A DNA stretch of 64,000 nucleotides from positions 1-64,000 of the forward strand of contig BDDD01002861.1 in NCBI GenBank assembly GCA_001972305.1. Direction: 5' to 3'. A model generated the notes under the pieces. It ran no database searches and was not told where the DNA came from. It saw only the letters and a list, made by a program, of their open reading frames with translations. The translations under genes were made by a program, and so were the position numbers. The DNA comes from Cephalotus follicularis (lineage: Eukaryota; Streptophyta; Magnoliopsida; Oxalidales; Cephalotaceae). Below, piece by piece: positions 22,303 through 34,560 of this stretch (the first letter of the stretch is position 1; every line of letters starts with the position of its first letter).

Positions 22303-22797
22303 GTGCAACAAGTTCCTCACAGTAAAAGGCTGAGAACTGGTGGAGATGAGGAAGTGATATCCTTCCCGGAGGTGGACTATAAGGGAGTACATCTCCCTCA
22401 TGATGACCCAGTGGTGGTAACTCTTCAAGTGGCTCTTTTCACTATGAAGAGGATTCTCATTGACAACGGGAACTCTGTCGACATCATATACAAACATGTA
22501 TTTGATCAGATAAGGATACCAGTAGACCAGCTCAAACCCGTAAAGACCCCACTGGTTGGCTTTGCAGTCGAGATGGTCCATCCTCTGGGATCCATCGACC
22601 TGTTCGTGGTTGTAGGCACGGCCCCACGCAAAACACAAGTAGAGATGACATTCCTGGTGGTTGACACACCAAGCCCATATAATGCGATAATTGGGCGACA
22701 AGGGCTCAACCTAATGGAGGCGATAGTGTCGATGAGACACTTGTTGATGAAGTTCCCCACAAGGTTTGGCGTGGGGGAGGTCAGAGGAGATCAATAG
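22303..22797 (+). pseudogene. Element T aspartic protease region
   Basis: The product has ISFPEVDYKGVHLPHDDPVV, ILIDNGNSVDIIYKHVFDQI in the position of the catalytic loop, and VDTPSPYNAIIGRQGLNLME near the end. These are the standard Tat protease blocks. It would process the polyprotein. It lies between gag and RT as expected. Confidence 0.8.
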
Positions 22798-22827
22798 GTA
22801 GCAAGGCAGTGCTACAAAACTGCCATC

Positions 22828-24221
22828 ATGGACAAAGGGAAGGACAAGGTGCTTCCAATTGCAAACGTGGAGCTCAGGGGGGACGTGGAACCTGAGTGTC
22901 CACAGCCTTTTGAGGACGTAATCCAAGTGCCCCTAGAAGAGGGCAACTCAGAGAGAGTTTTCAAAGTTGGCTCACAGCTTGGAGAGTTGGAGAACGGGGA
23001 ATTAATAACATTCCTCCGAAATAACAAAGACGTGTTTTCCTGGTCGGCAGAGGAGGTCCCTGGGATCAGCCCAAATGTCATTGTTCACAAACTAAGTGTG
23101 AACCCAATGAGACCTCTGATAAGACAAAAGAAGAGGAACTTTGCTCCAGAGAGGCATCAGGCAATAGCAGAGGAGGTGAGCAAGCTATTGCAGGCAGGGT
23201 TCATATGGGAAGTGCATTACTCAAAGTGGTTGGCGAACCTAGTACTAGTCAAAAAAGCAAATGGCAAGTGGAGGATGTCCATCGACTTCACCGACCTCAA
23301 CAAAGCCTGCCCAAAGGATCACTTCGCTCTCCCAAAGATAGACGAGTTGGTGGATGCGACCTCGGGTTACAGAATGTTAAGCTTCTTGGACGCCTAGTCA
23401 GGATACAATCAAATTCCCATGTACGGGCCCGATGAGAACAAAACATCTTTCATCACGGAATATATTGCTACAAGGTTATGCCCTTTGGCTTGAAGAATGC
23501 AAGGGCCACCTACCAACGTTTGGTGAACAAAATCTTTGAGCCTCAGATTGGGAAAAATATTGAGGTCTACATCGACGACATGCTCATCAAGACCCCAGCT
23601 AGGAGCCCCCACATAAAAGACTTGGAGGAAACGTTTGAGGTGTTGAGGAGATACAACATGAAACTCAATCCATCCAAGTGCACATTTGGGGCCACCTCTG
23701 GCAAGTTTGTAGGATTCATGGTCTCCAGTAGAGGAATAGAGGCCAATGCAGAGAGGAACTCGGAAATTCAGAGCATGACGCCTCCTCAAACAATCAGGGA
23801 TGTTCAAAGGCTAAATGGGAAGATTGCAGCCCTGAGCAGGTTTGTGTCAACGTCAGCAGAGAAGTTCCTTCCTTTCTTCAAAATACTCGGGGATCCCAAG
23901 GGATTTTCTTGGTCAGACGACTGTCAAGTAGCCTTCAACAAGTTGAAGGAATACCAGGCTTCCCCTCCTATGATCTCAAAACCTAAGGATGGGGAAGACA
24001 TGTATTTGTACCTTACGGCCATCTCGGGCGCAATGAGTGCAGTGCTAGTCAGAGAAGAGGAAAAAGTTCAAAATCTAGTGTACTGTGTGAGCAAAGCTTT
24101 GAATGATGCTGAAGGGAGGTACCTAGAGGTAGAAGAGTTTGCATATGCTCTGATCGTCGCGGCCAAAAAGTTGAGGCCATATTTCCACGCCCATACAATC
24201 AAGGTTCTGACTTACAAATGA
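22828..24221 (+). pseudogene. Element T reverse transcriptase and first RNase H remnant
   Basis: RT begins with FLRNNKDVFSWSAEEVPGIS and proceeds through KRNFAPERHQAIAEEVSKLL, GKWRMSIDFTDLNKACPKDH, MPFGLKNARATYQRLVNKIF and the catalytic box VYIDDMLIK. The connection (LNGKIAALSRFVSTSAEKFL) and RNase H (LYLTAISGAMSAVLVREEEK, then YLEVEEFAYALIVAAKKLRP) follow. It copies element RNA. Broken. Confidence 0.9.
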
Positions 24222-24830
24222 CTCAAACAAGTTCTTGTGAAGCCTGACACCTCAGGCAGGTTAATCAAGTGGTCAGTCGAGCTAGGCAAGTATGATGTGA
24301 AGTTTCAAGCCAGACCAGCAATCAAATCATAGGTCCTGGCCGACTTTGTTGGAGATAATACACCTACGGAGTGTATGGAGGAGGACCCCTCCGAGTGCGA
24401 GAGGGGGATTTGGAAGTTATCTGTGGATGGCTCATCCTGCATCACTGGCAGTAGAGCAGGACTGGTATTGATGAGTCCAAATGGTTGGACGTTAGAGTAC
24501 GCTCTGATGTTCAAATTTAAAGCTACAAACAACGAAGGTTAGTGGGAAGCTCTGATAGCTGGGCTGACTATTGCAAAGCACTTGGAGGTACAAAAGGTGG
24601 ACGCATCTAGTGATTCTCAGCTAGTGGTTGGACTAGCAAATGGAGAGTATGAAGCCCGAGAGGACTCTATGGCAAAATACTTATCCCATTTTCATAGTAT
24701 GAAGTCATCTTTCGAGTTTCTAAGAATTTTGAAAGTACCCAAAGCAGAAAACGCCCGAGCAGGCCAGTTATCAAAACTAGCAACGCTAGAAGAGCTAGAG
24801 AAAAATCAAAGCGCGCTAGTGGACTACCTG
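24220..24830 (+). pseudogene. Element T second (archaeal-type) RNase H remnant
   Basis: After the first RNase H the plus strand encodes WKLSVDGSS followed by GLVLMSPNGWTLEYALMFKF and KATNNEG, then DSQLVVGLANGEYEARED and SMAKYLSHF. This is the extra archaeal-type RNase H domain known in Tat elements. It replaces or supplements the first domain in RNA removal. Broken. Confidence 0.8.
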
Positions 24831-24839
24831 GACAAGCCC

Positions 24840-25960
24840 ACCATCTCTGAAGTAGATGTAATGGACATAGATATACCACAGGAGCCAAACTGGATGACTC
24901 CCTTTGTCAGTTGGCTGAGGAATGGGATTCTACTCAAGGACCCCGTGGAGGCGAGGAAGCTGGACTACAAAGCAAACAGATTCCAATTCCAAGATGGGAT
25001 CCTCTACAAAAGATCTTTCTCTTTTCCTTGGCTAAGATGTATGACCCCCTTAGAGGCCGATTATGCTATGAGGGAGGTCCACGAAGGAATTTGTGGCAAC
25101 CATACGGGGTGCAGAACAATATCTCATAAGCTACTGAGGCAAGGCTACTACTAGCCGACCATGCATCAAGATGCTATTGACTTGGTAAGAAAGTGTGACA
25201 AATGTCAGAGGAACGCAAATATAAGCAGAAGACCTTCTCAACCTCTGACGTCTATCACGGCCCCGTGGCCCTTTGAACAATGGGGAATGGACTTCTTCGG
25301 ACCACTACCCATGGAGAAAGGCCAGAGGAAGTTTCTCATTCTAGCAGTGGACTACTTCACCAAGTGGGTGGAAGCAGAACCTCTAGCCACAATTACAGAG
25401 AAGAACACGGAGAGCTTCATGTGGAAATCAATTATCTGTAGATTTGGAGTACCGAGGACGATCTTCTCAGACAACGGTAAACAGTTTGATTGCCAAGCCT
25501 TCCGTGATTTTTGTAAAGAGTGGAGGATAGAGCATAGGCTTGCTTCAGTGGCATATCCCCAAAGCAACAGTCAAGCCGAGGTGATCAATAGAGAAATCAT
25601 CTCGGGCCTGAAGAAGCGCCTCGAACACAGCAAAGGAAGATGGACAGAGGAGCTACCCAGTTAGCTATGGGCATATAGAACAACTCCTCGGACCACAACT
25701 GGTGAGTCCCCAGACAGTCTATGTTTCGGAGCTGAAGCCATGATACCGGCATAGATTGGAGTACAATCACCAAGAGTTGTACATTTCACTGAAGACAATA
25801 ATGAAGAAGGTCTCAGATGCATCCTTGACCTAGTGGAAGAACTAAGAGATAAGGCCGCTATCAGAGTTGCAGCCTACCAACATAGGGTGAGCCGATATTA
25901 CAACAGAAGAGTAAGCCCCAAATAACTATGGCAAGGAGATCTAGTCCTACGCAACTCAGC
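24840..25960 (+). pseudogene. Element T integrase remnant
   Basis: The HHCC region has MREVHEGICGNHTGCRTISH and KCDKCQRNANI. The core has PFEQWGMDFFGPLP, FLILAVDYFTKWVEAEPLAT, FGVPRTIFSDNGKQFDC and SVAYPQSNSQAEVINREII. The tail runs to about 25960 with ELRDKAAIRVAAYQHRVSRY-like text. All integrase subdomains are visible. Broken. Confidence 0.85.
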
Positions 25961-27015
25961 CGTTGCAGACCCCACTGGTACCAGAGGAAAACTAGCCCCT
26001 GCCTAGGAAGGGCCATACAAAATTAAGAGGGTCCTCCACCCAGGAACATTCAAACTTGAAACTTTGGGGGGGTAGGGAGGTTGCCAGAGCTTGGAATATC
26101 GAGCATCTGAGGAAGTACTATCAATGATTGTAAGTGCTCGGAAGTACTATCAATGATTGTAAGATGTACTGAGTAAAGTTGAATTTTTCAAAATTTGTGT
26201 TCAATATCATAGTTCCAAGTTTGTAAGGGACCAAAGGCCCAATGTTCATGTCCTCAAACCTCTGAACAGCCATAAGTCAACTTTCTTATAAGAGAATAAA
26301 CGACAAGCCAACGTTTCAAAAGGACTAAGGCAATAGACACCCAAGGGGGCACTAAAAGCCTCCTTCCAAGGAGCACACAAAAGACTCCCTCTGAGGAGCA
26401 TCTCTATATTTATCAACAAAGACTCCTTCCGAGGAGCACCGAAAGACTTCCAAAGAAACACTAAGACTCGCCAGGGAGCAAACGCTGGTCGGCAACACCA
26501 TGGGAACTTGACCAACCAGACCTAAAATCATGTCTTGAAAGGTGAATCCATGGGAACTCACAACGATCAAGTTCATCGGACTGAGCACTTTAATACAAGT
26601 GTCCCCATGTGGACTGCCAGCTCAGCCGACCTATCCTAAAACCTAATGGGTCAGACAATACTCTGCTAGGCAAACCCATAGGAACTTGTTCAAGCAGACC
26701 AAGAACTTAGTCTACGAATACAACAGAACTTGTAAAGACTAAGTTACAATTACTTAAGCACCTTTGAAACAAAGTGTCCTACGAGGACTACCAAGTTTAA
26801 GCGATCTCATATATGAGGAGTCAATGACTTGGGCTAAGTTAAAATTCCAAAGGGAATTGTCAACACATACATATACGCAGAGCTCAAGTCTACAATACAA
26901 TAAGCAAATTAAAGATAAGATCTGAGAACATAAAAAGGTCTTTCATTCATAATTTGGATAAGTTACAAGTTTATCAAATATTAAACTGTTACAAGACCAA
27001 AGCAGCAAACAAAAA
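25961..27015. other. Element T region between integrase and antisense ORF
   Basis: After a last integrase-like segment near 26060-26120 (EHLRKYY-type end) there is no recognisable gene on either strand. The text contains repeated GACTCC-GAGGAGCAC blocks near 26350-26440, forming a loose direct repeat. ORFs here (26246-26515, 26352-26588 minus) look like chance frames. Confidence 0.5.
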
Positions 27016-29439
27016 CTAAGACTGGGGAGGATGTTCGTGCTCGGGCAGAGGAGCGAAGAAGGCATCAGTGGAAGGAAGAGGAGGAACTTCGAGCCCAGAG
27101 GAAGGGTCAACAGGCGTTGATGTAGAGGGAATGGCAGAGGAGTCCAAAGCAGCATCCGAGTTCAAGGCAGGATCCATGGGAAGGATAACCAAGTCTGGCG
27201 AAACGGGCATTGTCAGCTCGTCCCCCATAGCAGATGAGATCCCCTCGTCCAACTAGTGATGGAGCTTCTCTTCCTCCTCATCAACTCCCTCTGGATAGAA
27301 GTCCAAGGTTTTGGCCGAGGGACCATATATTACGCCATCCAGAGGAACGTCGGGACGGAGGGAAGAAACCCAATTTCTGCAAGCATAGATACCCCGACGG
27401 AAGTACTCGGCCGCTTCCTCAAACACGGCCTCCTCAAATTTACCTGAGGCCTTGAACTCCTCCACGGAGGATTTCATCAGCTCTTGGAATTCATCCGAGG
27501 AATTGAAGTTAGTCATGGCTTTGTTTCGTTCCCTCCTCAGCTGTTCCTCATCCTTCCTCTGCTGGCGTTCATGTTTTGCTTCCAGATCAAAGCACCTCTC
27601 CCTGGTACGGTCCAACTCTGCCTTTAGCTCCTTCTTGTCAGCCTTTTCCTCCAAATCCTCAACTGCTCGCTTATTCTCCTCAAATAAACACTCCTAAACC
27701 CTAAGGACCTCATTCAGTTGGGCTTGGGATGAGCGGGCAGTCTCCTCAAGTGCTGCCATGTTTGCCCACAGCTCCCTGTCCCTTACCACAATGACAGAGA
27801 AGTTATTGACCAGCAACTGGGTGTTGTTCAGAGCCTGTTAGAGGAGCATATCCGTCAATGAGTATGAAGAAAAAAGATAAAAAATTGGGGTGGCAGAGGA
27901 AGAATTTATGCACCCTCAAGTTTCTTCGAAGACAATGAGTTACCAACTCCTCGTTGGACCATTTCTCCCTAGCTTCCATCTCCATAGGAAAAAAGACCAG
28001 ACGATTGACCACCCGAGGAACCCTGGGTGCATTCAAATGCAGTTTGGAGCACTCTAGGTCCTCAAAATCGTTGAGCATGTCCTCTGCCTCCTGAATCATA
28101 GGTATTATGATTGGATCTTGAGAACTCGCTCCGAGGGCAGCGACATCCTCAACTTCCTTCCCCTTTCTGGCTCCCTTAGCACCTTTCCCCTTCCTGCTCC
28201 TCTTCATCAGAGGAACGTGTTCATCGATGGGAGAGGTCTCATCTACTGTCCTCTTGCCAGCCTCTCTTCTCTTCTCAACAGCGGAAGCAGATACCCAAAA
28301 AGGTAGAGGAGCCTTAGTCTGCGGCCTTGATCCCTCGGCTGCGGGGCTTTTCCCCTTTTGCTTCGATCTGCCTATTGCAGGCGCTTTCCTCTTGTCAGTA
28401 GCCTTCAAGATGGCAGAGAAGTCACGGCGAGGAGCTATTGCTGAAAGAAAACATGAAGATTAAGGTCAGAGATTCAAAATACAAGAAAAATGAGAATGAC
28501 ACTAAACTAAGCACTGGAGGAGACAAAGGCTTTTTACAGCTTTCCTCCGACACTGGGGGCATAGGACTGTTTTGACCTCCCTCTCCCTCTAAGATATCCT
28601 TCTCATCTTCGTCCGAGTGGGATCCTTGGCCGAGGACCACGCTCAGCTCTTCCTGGAGTAGATGATCCTCACGAACAGTGGAGTTCACTTCCTCTGGCTC
28701 AAGGGCCAGGAGTTTATTGAAGCTTATCTTCTCCGCCAAGGTCAAGCGGGACATCTTATTCAGAGATGACGTGTCCAGAGAATCACACCAGGGATAGGGA
28801 GTGAACCCTTCGAAGTCCTTTATCAAGAAATATCTCCTCCTCCAGCTTTTGATGGATTTGGTAAGGTTGAGGAGAAGCTTTTTTACGCCAGAGCGGGACT
28901 TGAAAAAGTACCCACTCTTCTTGGGCGTGGCCGAGAGGACGTGGAACTCTTTAAAAATATTCACTATCATGTCCACCTATTACTCAATGCATTTGATGAG
29001 GAAGCCGATTATGAAGCTCCAAGACTGAGGTTGAATAAGTGAAGGATGAAGACTAAAGTGTTCCAAGACCGAGATGGCGAAGGAGGGAATTGGAACCCTC
29101 AAACCATGAGAGAGCGCCCCCTCGAAGATCACAAAAAGGCCCTCTCTGCATATGGTAACCATCCAAGGATTCGAGGGAAGGCTGTACGTCAGCCCACGAG
29201 GGTAGTTGTACTTGTGAGAATCCCTTCACCTCAACATGAGTGATGGTGCTTACTTTGAAGCAGCTTAAGGAAGATGGTGGTTCAGCCCCGACGGTGGGAG
29301 CAACAGGGTCACCCACCACAGCCCCCAGGCTACCTTCAACACAAAGTGGTCTCTTAGTGGTGGGAACCACCTTGGCCAAGGGTTCGACCTCTAAGGGAGA
29401 AGAAGAAGAAGACCCACTGGATTGTTCTTGTCTAGCCAT
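27016..29439 (-). pseudogene. Element T antisense ORF region (PF04195-like, gypsy-type transposon protein)
   Basis: A series of minus-strand frames runs from MARQEQSSGSSSSSPLEVEP at 29439 down to an acidic, Pro-rich end near 27016. The first third resembles the 'putative gypsy type transposon' domain: GLRVPIPSFAISVLEHFSLH, FKEFHVLSATPKKSGYFFKS, KSIKSWRRRYFLIKDFEGF. A basic, Lys/Arg-rich stretch (near 28200-28400) and a Glu/Lys coiled-coil (27654-27450) follow. Tat elements are known to carry such an antisense ORF between integrase and the 3' LTR, in some cases with introns. Function is unknown. Broken or spliced; I cannot decide which from sequence alone. Confidence 0.65.
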
Positions 29440-29782
29440 TAGCCTTAAACAAAGAGGAAGAAATGGCTAAAGAAATCCTAGATCAACCTAGAACAGCAAG
29501 AAGACGATGAAACTTACCAAAAATCTTGATAAAAAAGTGATGAAACGAGGTTTCAAAAACACTACGAATTTGGGAAGCTCTCAATGAAAATATGAAGATT
29601 GGAGATTGAAGGAGTGAAAGGTTTGCTTTGAGAAAAAGACAACCTTTTATGGACTCGATACTCGGATCCTGGCCCTCCACATCACACGGATCAAATGGTT
29701 GAGGAACGAACCATCAGATCAGATGCGGGAAACGAAGAGACAGACGCAAGAAACACGCAGATTACGCCACGTGTGAGTCGTG
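29440..29782 (-). promoter_or_regulatory. Possible promoter and leader of the antisense ORF
   Basis: On the minus strand CCATAAAAGG (plus 29642-29651) is a TATA-like box about 200 bp upstream of the antisense start codon at 29439. The stretch between is pyrimidine-rich on the minus strand, as in plant 5' leaders. Nothing else is seen in this interval. Confidence 0.4.
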
Positions 29783-29787
29783 CCCCA
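29783..29787. repeat. Target duplication CCCCA, left
   Basis: CCCCA at 29783-29787 is repeated exactly at 38990-38994, flanking the copia solo LTR. Confidence 0.85.
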
Positions 29788-29964
29788 TGTTGGCTATTGC
29801 CACCCTTTTAATTGTGTTAAAGAATTATGTTTCGATGATTAACAAACAAGTAACAAACGAGAAATACTTGTATGCATGTTTTGATATGTTACAAACACAT
29901 ATACTCACTTTATTGTATGTTGAAAGTGTTGCAAAGGTTTAAATTGCTGAAACAGGCCACTTCT

Positions 29965-30480
29965 GGAGAAAGACATCGATCCCTTTAAAGAAAGACATCG
30001 ACGTCTTTAGTGCACCAAAGTTACAGGTCAAATTTGAGCAAAGACATCGATCCTTACAGGAAAAGACATCGACGTCCAAAGTAAAGACATAGATCCCTTT
30101 CAAGAAGACATCGACGTCTTAGGCTTCAAAAGTTATAGGTCAAAATCGAGTGATGACATCGATCCTTGTTTGTGAAGACATCGACGTCCATGCAAAGACA
30201 TCGATCCCTCACCATTGACATCGACGTCTTTCTAGACCATCTGTAAAAGCCAGAAAAGACATCGATCCTTGAAGAAGTAGTCGATGTGATGCTCATAACT
30301 TCAAATACCTGGACACATTCCCAGCAAAGACATCGACGCCTTTCTGAAGACATCGACGTCTTTTCAAAATGATTGACCCGGGAAACACGGAACGGCTAGT
30401 TAGCGCACTTACAACGGCTAGTAACAGTCAAAGACATCGACGTCTTTCTAAAAGACATCGACGACTTCCTGCCAGCAGAG
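29965..30480. repeat. Array of GACATCGACGTC-like motifs
   Basis: More than a dozen copies of AAAGACATCGA followed by CGTC or TCC lie at irregular spacings of about 15-35 bp. The best copies approach a palindrome centred on TCGA. The array lies in the upstream half of the copia solo LTR. Confidence 0.85.
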
Positions 30481-31044
30481 ACAAAAAAATAGTTGCATCA
30501 ACACATTTTTTAAATCAAAAGCTTCCAGGATTTATGCAACGACTACAAGACTTTTTGTCTATAGAAAGGAAGATTCAAAACCTCCTGAAGAGAGAACAAT
30601 TGAGGAGAATAAAGAATCATCATCTTGCACAAAGAGAAAGACATCAACGTTTAGTTTACACTTTCATATCCAACCTTTAAGAGGTCTTTGTAAACACAAA
30701 CAAATCCTTTTCTATCTTTCATTGTAAAAGAGGGGAGTGAACCCTTGTAAGGTGTTTGATTGATTTGCACCCGGAACCCAAAATCAAGTGTAAGGTGGTT
30801 TCGCTTTGATTTGCACCCGGAAGCCGAAAATCAAAGGTTGCTAGTGGTATCTAGTGGAATCTCAAGGGGTTCTTGAGAAAGTGGACGTAGGCACGGATTT
30901 TGCCGAACCACTATAAATCGTTTGCACACTCTCTATCCTTTATCTCTTTTACTTACAATGGTATTATTTGTTCTTGTGTGCTTGTTTAGTTTCATAGTCT
31001 TAATTTGTTAGTTCCGCAAACAATTTTCTCTTTAAAGGTTGCCA

Positions 31045-31049
31045 TACTT
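31045..31049. repeat. Target duplication TACTT of K, left
   Basis: TACTT at 31045-31049 is repeated exactly at 38977-38981 on the far side of K. Both lie near the end of the copia solo LTR. Confidence 0.9.
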
Positions 31050-34000
31050 TGTGACGCCCCGTCACATTTACGAGGCTGAATTGCAAAACACGTGAGCGTA
31101 TTATTAATGTGGTTATTATAAATATATATTATATATATATAAAAAAAAGTAGTAAGGGTCGGGCGTTTTCTGGAAACACCCAAGCCCAAATACAAAAAAC
31201 AACAAGGCACGGGCGCATAGCGCCCGTGCTGGTGAAAGAGAGGGAGAGAACAGAGACGAGAGAGAGAGATAACGTGAGAGATAGAGACGCCGGGAGAGAG
31301 TCGGGTGAGGTGCCGGAGGCCGGGGCAGACGGCAGACAACGTCACCACCGCTGCCAGGTACCCCTCTCTCCTCCTTTCTCTTTCTTCTCTCTTATTCTTC
31401 TTCTCTTCCGCGCCGAACGGCCACTGCCATTGCTCCTCCGCCACTTTTGGCGTCGCGGATGGGTGCGGTCATGGTCTAGAAGACCACCTCTTCCCATTTC
31501 GACGGCTGTTGTGGCGTGATTCGGCCGGAAACGGCCGGATTTTAGTGGCTGAGTCAACTGAGCGAGTTGACTCGCTGCCGCCTTTGCCGCCGATTCCCAG
31601 CGAGTCGCGGCCACCAATGAGTAGACCGGAGCTTGTGGATGCCAGGGGTGGTGAGACTGGAGCAATGGCATCTCGGTGGGAGCTCTGGCGCGACGGCAGC
31701 CGCCGATTCTCGTCGAGTTACGGGCGGAGACGTGTAGACCAGGTTGTTTTGTGACTTTTTTGTGAAGTGGCTATATTTGTTTGACAACCGGGGAGTTAAC
31801 TCAGTGAGTCAACTCACTGCCGGCGGTGGCTGCCCATTCCTGGGCGAGTCGCAGTGAAATTCGGTCAGTAATGTGTTGACCAGCAATTGTGGATGTTCGG
31901 TTTTGGGTGTTATCGGAACTTCGGCAAGTTGGCCGGAGTTCCGATTATGATAAATTATGTTTCCTATGTATACGTCGTAACGATACGTGCTATGTTTATG
32001 CAGAGTGACGAATAATAGAGTTGCGAGACGATGACGAGATCCCGATAGTCGATTCAAAGCTTCGAGGGGTTAGTTCGTGGAAGTATCGGCTATGATATGG
32101 GTTGTAGAACATCTCCTTCCTTTATTTTATTTGATTTTGAAATACTTTAATGATTACTATGTGCCATTATTGCGATTCGTAACTATCATTTGATTTGTGA
32201 TAATTTGATTCGGAATTGATTCCCATACTTGTTAATGGCCTTCGTTGCTTGATTTTATCATACGATGTGGCTTGTTATACGATGCCATAATGGTTTCTTG
32301 GAATCCTTTATTTACATGCTCGATTGAACTCTGATAGGACTTGTTAATTGTCCGTTGTGTAATTGAGTCTATAATCGCTTGCTTTGAACCCTTTATTGAA
32401 ATCGATTCCTTAATCGCTTGCGTTGAGCCTTCTATTGATATTCCGATTGAATGTTCATATTGATATGACACGTTTGTTATTCGGAAATCCTTTGAGTATT
32501 CTCGTTTGAACTTCTACTTGATATGAGACCTTGTGATCATATATTCATTTCACTTCGCAATGTTGTGTCCGCATTGGCTCCTGCGGACATATATCGTTTT
32601 TGTTGCTATGGTCATATTCATTCTAGATTCGTATTGTCATGTTTGAGTTTTGTTGCCAAGGATGTGCTATTTCGGGGTTCTATTATGAAAAGGCTATTGA
32701 GGGCCGGATTTGTTGATTGGTATTGATATCCACATTCGATATGTTAATTCATTGTGATCTCCATTTCATCATTGTTTGAGAGTTATATTATCCATATGTG
32801 CCCTATTACCTTGAGATTTTGATATTGGTTGGGATTTGTATCCCGGTTGTCTTCTGTTGTTATATTCATCATTGTGATATGATTCCGAGCGGTATATGCT
32901 CGATGTTCTGGGTGACTTGGTCACCTTCTCACATTTGTGATATCGTGTCTTGTTATATCGTTATACTATGTTATATTCTGATGCTGGGTACCGGCATTAT
33001 GGTTCCTCTAGTCCAAGGAGAGGTACATGTTCGACGCTCAATTCTACTTAGCAGGCCCATTGGTCTATGATGGGGTGTTAGTGTGCGTGCGGGTTTCTCG
33101 GCGAGGGCTAGGGTCCGTGCGGTATATGCCGGCCCCTCGTGCGAGGTATAGATGTTATGCTTACCATAGGCACTCTGCACCGGTGTATGATGGATGATGT
33201 ACACATCCTGTAGCCTATTGGCCTGTTATTATTGCTGCAGCCAGATTCAGTATTTGCCATTAGATATGGCCAGATGAGAATTGACAGATATATGGAATTG
33301 ACGGATATATGGATTTGATGGTGATATGATATGATGACAGGATTGGTACCAGTATCCCCTTATAGTTGTTGTTTATGATTCTTTGGGCACATATTATATT
33401 CATGATTGTTGATCACATCCGTGATTCTTGATATGTTTATGTACTCGGATTTTATTGTACTTGGGGAGTCTTGAGCCTTGAGTTTGTTTAACAGCACTTT
33501 CATCGTTGGTTTGCGAGTTTCATTTATAAAGTTTGTTAATGTCTATGTTCATGATTGTAGAATTGATTGTCGAGCATTGACTTGATCATTGAGATTGTTC
33601 TATGGATTCATATTCTGATTGTATTGTTGAGTTATAGCGTTTCTTTTATGTATCGAGATCTCCTTCCGAGATTTCTTTTACACTTATGATTCTCATTTAC
33701 ATCGTAGATTGTATTTATATTTGTGGATTTCGTTTTCATATCGAGAATGTCTATATCCCTTTGTGATCTCAATATCCTATGTGATCTAGTTATCTTTTGT
33801 GACCTCGATATCTCTTGTGATCTCGATATCTTTTGTGATCTTTGATTTCTTTTCTCGCCTTAGATTTACATTGCATTATACTTTCAGCTTATATCATTTT
33901 TCTTTTTATTCGATATATATAGTTATGGGAGATGTATTTGATGTTTCTACTCACTTAGTCATTTGGACTAACCCCCTCCTTTTTCTTTCCCCTCTAGATA

Positions 34001-34545
34001 GAGGAAAGATGATTGCTAGTTTGTTGCTGTAGACGTCTGACCATGGAGGCAGGGCATGCTACCAAGATTTTAAAACATGCATAGCAGCATTACATCACAT
34101 TTTAATTATGCATTTACTTATGTTTTTAAATAAACGTTTTCCTTTATAGTTTGCTGCTAAAGGGCCGAGCCCTATAGATTTACTTTTATTGCTAGTTGAA
34201 ATGGTTGAGGCTGAGCCCAACCTATGTTTACTGCTTTAAATTGTGGTTTGCTGAGGGCTGAGCCCGATTATAAACTCTTGATTCCTCCTTCAGGAGTGGG
34301 ATTATAAACTGTGTTTTTATTTACAGGGGGCATAGTCCTATAAACAAATACTACATGCTCGATTTTCGTAAAAATTTAAGAGTTAGAAAAAATTTCAAAG
34401 TTTTGGAAACGTTTAACTTTTTGATTTCCAAGTTTAAAGTGAGTTTTATAGAATCCATATGGTGACTTCCGAAAGGAAGTTGTCATGTGGAACGTCATAT
34501 CCGTTCTCGGTAGGATATTGGTTGTTACAGGGAACGGGTGTGACA
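31050..34545 (+). repeat. Element K 5' LTR (3496 bp)
   Basis: A TATATATATATAAAAAAAA box lies near 31128-31148, close to the left end. It is followed by a GC-rich block (31195-31900) with a perfect hairpin CACGGGCG-CATAG-CGCCCGTG at 31208-31228 and then a long AT-rich part. A second hairpin TTAGTC-ATTTG-GACTAA is at 33955-33971. The ORFs 31109-31519 and 31305-31754 in the GC-rich block show no known domain. No gene is called. Confidence 0.85.
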
Positions 34546-34548
34546 ATT

Positions 34549-34560
34549 TGGTATCAGAGC
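34549..34560 (+). other. Element K primer binding site (tRNA-iMet)
   Basis: TGGTATCAGAGC lies three bases after the LTR end TGACA, as expected for initiator Met tRNA priming. Confidence 0.9.

Noticed and set aside
31305-31754. 149-residue GC-rich frame in the K 5' LTR as a captured host gene
   Set aside because: Low-complexity Arg/Ser/Pro text without a domain, overlapped by other frames, within a GC-rich LTR block that has a noncoding counterpart in another LTR.
34549-34560. TGGTATCAGAGC as part of a tRNA gene (also at 3498, 12886 and 60965)
   Set aside because: Each copy lies three bases from an LTR end and no cloverleaf can be drawn; they are primer binding sites.
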